Source: Minisyncoccota bacterium
GTDB lineage: Bacteria; Patescibacteriota; Minisyncoccia; Minisyncoccales; GWA2-38-27
DNA: 5,889 nt
Assembly (NCBI GenBank): GCA_028717605.1
Contig: JAQUNM010000036.1
Span: forward strand, 1-5,889
Reading direction: 5' to 3'
Positions 1-4,980 of this stretch are shown in pieces; position 1 is the first letter of the stretch; every line of letters begins with the position of its first letter. The notes beneath the pieces are model-generated. The model ran no database searches, was not told the DNA's origin, and saw only the letters and a list, made by a program, of their open reading frames with translations. Position numbers and translations under genes: made by a program.

Positions 1-189
1 TTCTAGGACAGAAAACAAATAACCGGTACCGCAACCAGCGTCTAACACAAAATCGCCCTTTTTAACTATTTTAGCTAATTCATTTAAGTCTTCAGGTAAA
101 TATTTTCTAGTCATTGCAAAATTGTCTGAATTCAGGTTATAATCATTTTGAGTTTTCTCTAATAAGTATTTAGCGTATTTTTCATTCAT
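1..189 (-). CDS. Class I SAM-dependent methyltransferase, N-terminal 63 residues (Trm9/ALKBH8-like N-terminus)
   Basis: This leftward gene starts at 189 and runs off the left edge of the window; all 63 visible codons are open. Residues 46-57 read FVLDAGCGTGYL, the glycine-rich motif I that binds S-adenosylmethionine in class I methyltransferases. Before it, residues 17-28 carry a YN..(x5)F..TR pattern. From memory, this resembles the YN..A..F..TR lead-in of the Trm9/ALKBH8 group, which methylates 5-carboxymethyluridine at the tRNA wobble position; many CPR methyltransferases share it. The substrate is therefore inferred, helped by its divergent partner elp3. The second in-phase-looking ATG at 185 is in another frame and stops quickly, so 189 is the best start. 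There is no Shine-Dalgarno sequence upstream. I am sure it is a methyltransferase and unsure of its target. Confidence 0.85.
   Translation of the reverse strand, partial: MNEKYAKYLLEKTQNDYNLNSDNFAMTRKYLPEDLNELAKIVKKGDFVLDAGCGTGYLFSVLE
114..143 (+). promoter_or_regulatory. Candidate promoter for elp3 inside the methyltransferase gene
   Basis: TTGCAA at 114-119 and a perfect TATAAT at 138-143 are separated by 18 bases. Transcription would begin near 150, giving elp3 a leader of about 38 bases. The whole element lies within the coding sequence of the opposite-strand methyltransferase, because no intergenic space exists. In AT-rich DNA such boxes also arise by chance. Confidence 0.45.
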
Positions 190-1696
190 GGATTTTAAAA
201 ATATCAAAAATAAAAAAGAATTAGAAGCTTTTAAAAGAAAGCAAGGTGGTATGCCGGCTTCTAATATTAGCTTGCTTAAAGAATATCATAAATTAAATAA
301 AAAAAGAAATCCTTTCATAGAAAATCTTTTAATCACGAGAAAAGTAAGATCTCTTTCTGGTGTGACTATTGTTTCTGTTTTAACTAAACCATATAATTGT
401 CCAGGTAAGTGCCTTTTTTGCCCAGAAGAAAAGGGTATGCCTAAAAGTTATTATTCCAGCGAACCTGCTGTAATGAGGGCTGTTGCTTGTAATTTTGATC
501 CCTATTTACAGACAAAGACTAGGCTAAAAGCCCTAAAAGCAACTGGACATCCAACAGATAAAATAGAATTAATTATTCTAGGCGGAACCTGGTCTTTTTT
601 AAATAAAAAATACCAGTCTTACTTTATTACTCAATGTTTTTCAGCCGCTAATAATAGTAAAAAAGAAGAAACATTGAAAAAGGCTCAAAAAAAGAATGAA
701 ACAGCCAAACAAAGAATTGTTGGTATTACTGTAGAAACTAGACCTGACTTTATTGATGAAAAAGAAATAATCAGAATGAGAAAATTAGGTATTACCAGAG
801 TAGAAATAGGTGTCCAAAGCATATATAATGATGTTTTAAAAAAAAATAAACGAGGGCATACTATAAAAGAAATTATTAAGGCTACTTATTTGTTAAAAAA
901 AGCTGGATTTAAGGTATGTTATCATTTAATGCCTAATCTTTTGGGTTCTGATCTAAAAAAAGATGAAAAAATGTTTCAAGAAATATTCAAAAATCCAGAC
1001 TTTCAGCCAGATTTGTTAAAAATATATCCGTGCGCCCTATTAAAAGAAGCTCCTCTTTATAAACTATGGCAAAAGAAAAAATACCAACCCTACACTGAAA
1101 AACAATTAATTAATCTTTTAATAAAAATTAAAAAGAATATTCCTCTTTATTGTCGAATTCAAAGATTAGTTCGAGACATTCCTTCTTACCAAATAATTAA
1201 GGGCCCAGCTAAAATATCAAACTTAAGACAAATTTTGCAAAAAAAGGTAAAATGTTCTTGTATTAGGTGCCGAGAAGTAAAAGAAAACTATAATCCAAAA
1301 GAAAACCTTTTTCTTTATACTTTAGAGTATAAAGCTTCGAAAGGAAAAGAAATATTTTTAAGTTACGAAAATAAAAATCGAGACAAATTATATAGCTTGT
1401 TAAGACTAAGAATCCCTTTTGAGAAAGACCATTTTATTCCTGCATTAAAAAATGCAGCTTTAATAAGAGAAGTGCATACCTTTGGAAAAGTAAATCCTTT
1501 ATTAGAAAAAAATTATAAATTATCTTCTCAACACAAAGGGTTAGGAAAAAAATTAATTCGAAAAGCAGAAAAAATAGCTAAAGAAAATAACTTTGAAAAA
1601 ATAGCTGTTATTTCAGGTATAGGAGTAAGAAAATATTATAAAAAACTAGGATATGAATTAAAAAACACCTATATGATTAAGTCCTTGAAACCCTAA
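188..1696 (+). CDS. elp3: Elp3-family tRNA uridine-34 carboxymethyl-forming enzyme (radical SAM + GNAT)
   Basis: Elp3 uses SAM and acetyl-CoA to install a carboxymethyl group on C5 of wobble U34 in tRNA; bacterial and archaeal forms act without the other Elongator subunits. The 502-residue protein is essentially full length. A basic N-terminus (1-60) is followed by the radical-SAM cysteines C71, C75 and C78 (CPGKCLFC, spaced CX3CX2C; yeast Elp3 has a longer first gap), the core LGGTW at 131-135, NE.A..R.VGITVETRPD at 170-187, YHLMPNLLGSD at 245-255, LKIYPC near 277-282 and RDIPS at 329-333. Cysteines C356, C358 and C361 in CSCIRCREV probably form the zinc-binding linker. The C-terminal GNAT domain (about 375-502) has the acetyl-CoA loop QHKGLGKKL at 448-456, then AVISGIGVRKYYKKLGY. 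ATG at 188 is the first possible start after an in-frame stop at 149-151, and the conserved N-terminus begins directly after it. It converges with and overlaps NIF3 by 20 bases. Confidence 0.95.
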   Translation: MDFKNIKNKKELEAFKRKQGGMPASNISLLKEYHKLNKKRNPFIENLLITRKVRSLSGVTIVSVLTKPYNCPGKCLFCPEEKGMPKSYYSSEPAVMRAVACNFDPYLQTKTRLKALKATGHPTDKIELIILGGTWSFLNKKYQSYFITQCFSAANNSKKEETLKKAQKKNETAKQRIVGITVETRPDFIDEKEIIRMRKLGITRVEIGVQSIYNDVLKKNKRGHTIKEIIKATYLLKKAGFKVCYHLMPNLLGSDLKKDEKMFQEIFKNPDFQPDLLKIYPCALLKEAPLYKLWQKKKYQPYTEKQLINLLIKIKKNIPLYCRIQRLVRDIPSYQIIKGPAKISNLRQILQKKVKCSCIRCREVKENYNPKENLFLYTLEYKASKGKEIFLSYENKNRDKLYSLLRLRIPFEKDHFIPALKNAALIREVHTFGKVNPLLEKNYKLSSQHKGLGKKLIRKAEKIAKENNFEKIAVISGIGVRKYYKKLGYELKNTYMIKSLKP

Positions 1697-2621
1697 TTAA
1701 GCCTGAACAAGGTATAATCTGTATACCTTTTTTTTCTAATTCATCAAGGAAAAGATTAACGCCTAAAGAATCAGAAGAGATATGACCAGCTATTACCATG
1801 TTTAGGTTGGCTTGTTCTGCTTCTTTTTTATGTTCTTCTGAAACGTGCATACCAACAACCGTACCAATACCTGATTGAGCTATTTTTTCGTAAAGCCTTG
1901 GAGAACCCTCTGTTCCCCCAGTTAATTCTGTTAAAGCAATTTTACCACAATAATTATCAGGACTACCAACAAAAATTTTAGGACCAGCTCCTATTTTTTC
2001 TGCTTCTTGATATTCTGGAATTTTTATTAAAAAACTAATTAATTCTTCTAATCTTTCAAATTTCCGCCTTTCAATTTCTTTCTTTAAATAGTTAGCTGCT
2101 AAATTATCACAAACCGTGTGAAAACAAACCAAATTTAATTCTAAAAGCTTAGCTGCGTCAATCGTCCTTTGATGATTAGCACCATTGACCCCTCTAGCTA
2201 CTTCTGAAATCCTAGATTGCATTAACTTTTCAGCGATATTAATAGGAACTCCATATTGATTCAGAACCTCAGCTTGTAATTCCATTACATCACTTATGTG
2301 AGAAAGTCCTATACCCAAAGGATGATGAGAAAAAACCAAATCAATATCTTTTAATTCTTTAGCCATTAAAAGCTCGGCTGGTTCTATATCTATACCAACC
2401 AAGATCTTTTTTATTTCTTTGTCTTTAGCTATGTGTAAAATTCTAGTATCTAAAAATGGGTTAGCTAAAGACTCTAAGTCAAAATATTTTTTTTCTTGTT
2501 CTGAAAGTTTCTCGTATTTTTGTTTTTTCCTAGCTAAATTTTGCTTTATTCTTTCTTCCCCCCTTAAGTCAGAATCTATTCCCATTTTAATAGCTAGGTT
2601 GTATATGTCTTTAATTTTCAT
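1677..2621 (-). CDS. NIF3-like (DUF34/YbgI-type) dinuclear metal-centre protein
   Basis: The NIF3 superfamily forms toroidal assemblies with a two-metal site; its cellular role is not settled, and hydrolase activity has been proposed. The 314-residue protein matches a NIF3 subtype I recall from CPR and related genomes. An N-terminal helical segment (KIKDIYNLAIKMGIDSDLRG, 2-21) leads to VGIDIEPAELL (75-85). Likely metal ligands are H99/H100 in FSHHP, H168 and D172 in HTVCDN, and H280 with D284 in AGHISSDSLG, where classical members usually have Glu at the last position. GGTEGS at 235-240 and the end PCSGLIRVSR are typical of the subtype. The start at 2621 is 11 bases from the 3' end of tRNA-Lys, with no Shine-Dalgarno sequence; M13 is a less likely alternative because the preceding residues are conserved in the subtype. 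The 3' end overlaps elp3 antisense and contains its terminator. Confidence 0.9.
   Translation of the reverse strand: MKIKDIYNLAIKMGIDSDLRGEERIKQNLARKKQKYEKLSEQEKKYFDLESLANPFLDTRILHIAKDKEIKKILVGIDIEPAELLMAKELKDIDLVFSHHPLGIGLSHISDVMELQAEVLNQYGVPINIAEKLMQSRISEVARGVNGANHQRTIDAAKLLELNLVCFHTVCDNLAANYLKKEIERRKFERLEELISFLIKIPEYQEAEKIGAGPKIFVGSPDNYCGKIALTELTGGTEGSPRLYEKIAQSGIGTVVGMHVSEEHKKEAEQANLNMVIAGHISSDSLGVNLFLDELEKKGIQIIPCSGLIRVSRT
1709..1735 (+). terminator. Intrinsic terminator of elp3, embedded in the NIF3 coding sequence
   Basis: A perfect 8-bp stem pairs AAGGTATA (1709-1716) with TATACCTT (1722-1729) around the 5-base loop ATCTG. Eight consecutive T residues run from 1728 to 1735, giving a U-tract. 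It begins 12 bases after the elp3 stop codon. The U-tract exists only in the rightward direction; read leftwards the hairpin is followed by TTGTTC, so NIF3 transcription should not stop here. The DNA also encodes the GIQIIP stretch near the NIF3 C-terminus. Confidence 0.85.
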
Positions 2622-2632
2622 ATTTTAATATA

Positions 2633-2705
2633 TGCCCCCACCAGGACTCGAACCTGGAACAAACTGATTAAGAGTCAGCTACTCTACCGATTGAGTTATG
2701 AGGGC
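2633..2705 (-). tRNA. tRNA-Lys (anticodon CUU)
   Basis: The 73 bases fold into a complete cloverleaf on the minus strand. The acceptor is GCCCTCA/TGGGGGC with one U-G pair, the D stem ACTC/GAGT and the anticodon stem GCTGA/TCAGT with a G-U closing pair. The loop CTCTTAA places CTT at positions 34-36 (2672-2670), the T arm is CCAGG-TTCGAGT-CCTGG, and the discriminator base is A at 2633. CCA is not encoded; the next bases are TATATT, so the CCA-adding enzyme is needed. Position 34 is C, so this tRNA reads AAG and is not itself a substrate for the neighbouring Elp3. Its first 10 bases double as the end of the upstream pilin-like gene. Confidence 0.97.
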
Positions 2706-3139
2706 AAGTTATAATTTAGAGTATAAATATTTGATAAATCATGACTACACTCAATATGCCACCAACCATCTCTATTAAAACCTCTCCATTCAATAATGCC
2801 TAAAACCTGGAAGAAAAGGTTAACTATTATCCACGCAGTATAAACTAATATTGTTCCTATAATAACTGTTTTAAAAATAGCCCTGGCTTTCTGAATATTT
2901 TCTGGTCCTTTACTAGGATCAACATAAGCTATTATTAAAACAACGCCACCAGCAACAATCATTAATGGAATTAAAATAGGTAATAAGTTGAATAATAAAA
3001 AACGGACGATATTGTTGGCTAAAACAAATAAATGACAAATATTACAAGGATCTTGACCAGGTCCACCACAAGGAACCAACCCAGCAGAAACAAAAACAGG
3101 TAGCAAAACTATTAAGATTAGAAGGAATAATTTTTTCAT
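2696..3139 (-). CDS. Small VirB2/TrbC-like pilin-fold membrane protein
   Basis: The 147-residue protein has a signal peptide (1-19, lysines then a hydrophobic run ending VSAG). After it come a short cysteine-containing segment (C24, C32, C35) and a hydrophobic segment at about 47-72. A polar loop, DPSKGPENIQKARAIFK (74-90), leads to a second hydrophobic segment at about 91-114. A tail with W118, W126, W127 and C131 follows. Two membrane helices joined by a short Lys/Arg-rich loop after a signal peptide is the layout of type IV secretion pilins and of the T4SS-pilin-like proteins frequent in CPR bacteria. Whether it forms a filament is not known. It starts 26 bases after the peptidase stop and ends inside the tRNA: the stop TAA occupies tRNA positions 8-10. 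The sequence resembles the N-terminus of the rightward gene at 4977 in layout and in the DP(S/T)K loop. Confidence 0.8.
   Translation of the reverse strand: MKKLFLLILIVLLPVFVSAGLVPCGGPGQDPCNICHLFVLANNIVRFLLFNLLPILIPLMIVAGGVVLIIAYVDPSKGPENIQKARAIFKTVIIGTILVYTAWIIVNLFFQVLGIIEWRGFNRDGWWHIECSHDLSNIYTLNYNLPS
2720..2725 (-). promoter_or_regulatory. Possible -10 box for the tRNA-Lys
   Basis: TATACT on the minus strand would start transcription about 8 bases before the mature tRNA 5' end. No convincing -35 box lies 16-18 bases upstream. The element sits inside the 3' end of the pilin-like gene, so the tRNA may instead be cut out of the longer transcript by RNase P. Confidence 0.3.
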
Positions 3140-3147
3140 TATATATT

Positions 3148-3176
3148 AGTATATCAAAAAAAAGATTATCTAGCAA
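3148..3176 (-). promoter_or_regulatory. Candidate extended -10 promoter for the small pilin-like gene
   Basis: On the minus strand TTGCTA (3176-3171) is followed by a 17-base spacer and TATACT (3153-3148), with TGA directly before the hexamer as an extended -10. Only 8 bases separate the hexamer from the ATG at 3139, so a transcript from here would have almost no leader. The -35 overlaps the last codons of the upstream peptidase. Confidence 0.45.
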
Positions 3177-4179
3177 AAGGATTTCTAGCTCCAGTAGGAG
3201 AACGAAATTCAAAATGAACATGACAACCGGTTGTATAACCAGTTAAACCAATATGTCCAATCACTTGACCCCTACTAACTTTTTGTCCGGGTCTAACAAA
3301 ATTGTGAGACTGTAAATGACCATAATAGGTAACTATACCATTGGCATGAAGAATTCGAACATAATTCCCCCCAACAGCACTATACCCTGTCCTTTGTATT
3401 GTTCCTGACTCAGAAGCATAAACTGGAGTACCGCAAGGAGCTCCAAAATCAATAGCATTATAATGGTGTAATCCTTGGGTAATTCGAATAGGAGCAGGAA
3501 CAGGATAAGCAAAACTTGTACCAGCAACTGTACTAGTTCGGGGAGAAGGAAGGGTTAATGGCTTAGTTCCGTTTGGAATAATTAAAATATCACCAGCCAC
3601 AATTTTTTCTGCTGAAGAAATATCATTATATTCCATAATCTCAGAGATATCAGCTTTATACCAAACAGCTATCTCGCTTAATGTATCGTCTTTCCTTACT
3701 AAGTGAAAGGCTCCAGATACGGGCAGAATAGTTAATTTCTGATTTGGTTTAATTCCTGAGCTCGAAAGATTATTCACCCATTTAATTGTATTTTCAGAAA
3801 TATTAAACTGATCAGCTATAGAAGATAAACTATCTCCTTCTTGAACAATATATTCTCTAATTTCTTTATCAATATTAAAATCAGTCGGACCATAACCACC
3901 GGCATAAGCTCCTAAAATCTGAGGAGAAATAATAACAGGGGCGGAAATCCCAATAATACTGTCTTTCTGAACCAAAACAACTGGCAAAGGCTCATAAGGA
4001 TTTTGCCTTACCTCAATTAAACTGTTTTGAGAAAAATTGCTAGCTAAAGAACTAAACAATAAATTAGAAAAACTTTGCTCACAGTCTGTTTTCCTAGTTT
4101 CAGAAACAAGAGAAATAATAACAAAACAAAAAATTATTAAAAAAAGGAGGTTTCTGATCCTTTTGTTCTTTTTACTCAT
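3166..4179 (-). CDS. Secreted M23 (LytM-type) peptidoglycan endopeptidase with two LysM domains
   Basis: M23 zinc peptidases cut peptide cross-links in peptidoglycan, and LysM domains bind the glycan. The 337-residue protein opens with a basic stretch and one hydrophobic segment (about 11-25), a membrane anchor or signal peptide, and has no clear lipobox. LysM 1 spans about 110-153 (YIVQEGDSLSSIADQF...) and LysM 2 about 158-202 (HLVRKDDTLSEIAVWY...). A Pro/Ser/Thr-rich linker precedes the M23 domain (about 223-337). Its zinc-site residues are intact: H238 or H239 with D244 (GLHHYNAIDFG), H288 in YYGHL, and H320/H322 in GCHVHFEF. The peptidase is therefore probably active, unlike degenerate M23 activators. 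It is first in a leftward group and divergent from rsmA. Likely roles are cell-wall remodelling or opening the wall for the neighbouring pilin-like proteins. Confidence 0.92.
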   Translation of the reverse strand: MSKKNKRIRNLLFLIIFCFVIISLVSETRKTDCEQSFSNLLFSSLASNFSQNSLIEVRQNPYEPLPVVLVQKDSIIGISAPVIISPQILGAYAGGYGPTDFNIDKEIREYIVQEGDSLSSIADQFNISENTIKWVNNLSSSGIKPNQKLTILPVSGAFHLVRKDDTLSEIAVWYKADISEIMEYNDISSAEKIVAGDILIIPNGTKPLTLPSPRTSTVAGTSFAYPVPAPIRITQGLHHYNAIDFGAPCGTPVYASESGTIQRTGYSAVGGNYVRILHANGIVTYYGHLQSHNFVRPGQKVSRGQVIGHIGLTGYTTGCHVHFEFRSPTGARNPFAR

Positions 4180-4198
4180 TATTTGTTTATGATATAAT
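4171..4198 (+). promoter_or_regulatory. Promoter for rsmA and the downstream pilin-like gene
   Basis: A perfect TATAAT at 4193-4198 is preceded by TGA (4190-4192), forming an extended -10. A weaker -35, TTTACT at 4171-4176, lies 16 bases upstream. Transcription would start near 4205, leaving a leader of about 29 bases without a Shine-Dalgarno sequence. Confidence 0.55.
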
Positions 4199-4216
4199 AA
4201 TATAAGGCTAAGTCAA
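4189..4216 (-). promoter_or_regulatory. Promoter for the M23 peptidase gene
   Basis: TTGACT (4216-4211) and TATCAT (4194-4189) on the minus strand each match the sigma-70 consensus at five of six positions and are 16 bases apart. The hexamer ends 9 bases before the ATG at 4179, so the mRNA would be nearly leaderless. Its -10 shares bases 4193-4194 with the -10 of the divergent rsmA promoter. Confidence 0.6.
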
Positions 4217-4225
4217 GAACCTTAT
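4202..4225. repeat. Inverted repeat in the divergent promoter region
   Basis: ATAAGG (4202-4207) and CCTTAT (4220-4225) form a 6-bp inverted repeat separated by 12 bases. It brackets the -35 box of the leftward promoter and covers the predicted start of the rsmA transcript. It could be a regulator site or a weak leader hairpin. A repeat this short can arise by chance. Confidence 0.35.
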
Positions 4226-4233
4226 TCACAAGA

Positions 4234-4980
4234 ATGCAAATCAAAGCTTTAAAATCTTTAGGTCAAAATTTTCTATTTGACCAAAATATTGTTAAAAAAA
4301 TTGTAAAATTAGCTAATATTTCTAAAAAAGACATTGTTTTAGAAATAGGGCCTGGCACTGGGTCTTTAACTAAAGAACTAGCTTTAAATTGCAAAAAGGT
4401 GATTGCTATTGAAAAAGACAATAGATTAATAAGTGTTTTAAAAGAAAATCTTAAGAGCTTTAAAAATATAGAGGTTATAAACGAGGATATTAAAAATTAT
4501 AAAGTAACATTAAAGAATTATAAAATTGTTGCTAGTCTACCTTATTATATTGCTACCTGGATCATTAAGTTTTTTTTAGAATTAAAAAACCCTCCTTTAA
4601 AAATGGTTATTGTTGTCCAGAAAGAAGTCGCTCAAAGAATTTGTGAAAAACCACCCAAAATGAGTATTTTAGCGGTTACTACTCAAGCCTTGGCTAACCC
4701 AAAAATTCTTTCATATATTTCTAAAAACTCTTTCTCTCCTAAGCCAAAAGTAGATGGCGCTATTTTAGAATTAATTCCTTGCAAAAAGAATATTGATTTC
4801 TCAATTGTTAAAGCTGGTTTTTCTCATCCTCGAAAACGGCTTGACAATAATCTGGCAAAAAAGTTAGAATTAAACAAAGAAAAAACAAAAAATTGGCTGA
4901 TGAAAAACAAAATAAATCCCCAGCAACGAGCCGAAACATTAAAACTAGAAGATTGGTATAATTTAAGCAATTCTTTATGA
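4234..4980 (+). CDS. rsmA: 16S rRNA (adenine1518/1519-N6)-dimethyltransferase RsmA/KsgA
   Basis: RsmA dimethylates the two adjacent adenines in the loop of 16S helix 45 late in 30S assembly, using SAM. The 248-residue protein is slightly shorter than E. coli KsgA but complete. It shows SLGQNFL (8-14), SAM motif I LEIGPGTGSLT (36-46), the acidic residue E60 of motif II, and D85 in NEDI. Motif IV follows as SLPYYI (101-106), then SFSPKPKVDGAIL (166-178) and the C-terminal SHPRKRLDNNL (197-207). Motif IV normally begins with Asn (NLPY or NIPY); here it is Ser101 (codon AGT), a notable change at a catalytic position. The start at 4234 places the SLGQNFL motif at the usual distance. Its TGA stop overlaps the ATG of the next gene. 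Confidence 0.93.
   Translation: MQIKALKSLGQNFLFDQNIVKKIVKLANISKKDIVLEIGPGTGSLTKELALNCKKVIAIEKDNRLISVLKENLKSFKNIEVINEDIKNYKVTLKNYKIVASLPYYIATWIIKFFLELKNPPLKMVIVVQKEVAQRICEKPPKMSILAVTTQALANPKILSYISKNSFSPKPKVDGAILELIPCKKNIDFSIVKAGFSHPRKRLDNNLAKKLELNKEKTKNWLMKNKINPQQRAETLKLEDWYNLSNSL
4954..4962 (+). promoter_or_regulatory. Possible internal extended -10 promoter within the 3' end of rsmA
   Basis: TGGTATAAT at 4954-4962 is a perfect extended -10. It lies 14 bases before the ATG at 4977 and would give a leader of about 8 bases. There is no good -35. The same bases encode Trp-Tyr-Asn of RsmA, so coincidence is possible. Confidence 0.3.

Noticed and set aside
243..253. AAGGTGGT followed by ATG, an alternative elp3 start at residue 22
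   Set aside because: The motif sits directly against the ATG, too close to work, and the residues before it (KKELEAFKRK) match the conserved Elp3 N-terminus.
1628..1676. A leftward terminator for NIF3 inside the 3' end of elp3
   Set aside because: T-rich runs exist on the minus strand, but only a 4-bp stem with a 17-base loop can be formed before them, which is too weak to call.
2419..2628. A 69-codon plus-strand open frame
   Set aside because: It lies antisense within the well-supported NIF3 gene; its product is low-complexity Ser/Phe/Leu, as expected from reading Lys/Glu-rich codons backwards.
3333..3527. A 64-codon minus-strand open frame
   Set aside because: It is an alternate frame inside the M23 catalytic domain, whose zinc ligands are intact in the main frame.
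4144..4151. AAGGAGGT on the plus strand, a perfect Shine-Dalgarno match
   Set aside because: No ATG or plausible start follows at a usable distance; the bases encode Asn-Leu-Leu near the start of the leftward peptidase.
4486..4530. Near-duplicated AATTATAAA units encoding KNYKVTLKNYKI in RsmA
   Set aside because: Two imperfect units in Lys/Asn/Tyr-rich AT sequence are easily coincidental; protein length and flanking motifs are normal.
4978..4980. Possible recoding of TGA as glycine, as in some CPR lineages
   Set aside because: No in-frame TGA occurs inside any gene, GGN codons serve for glycine throughout, and RsmA ends at its expected length at this TGA. The evidence is modest because only one TGA stop is present.
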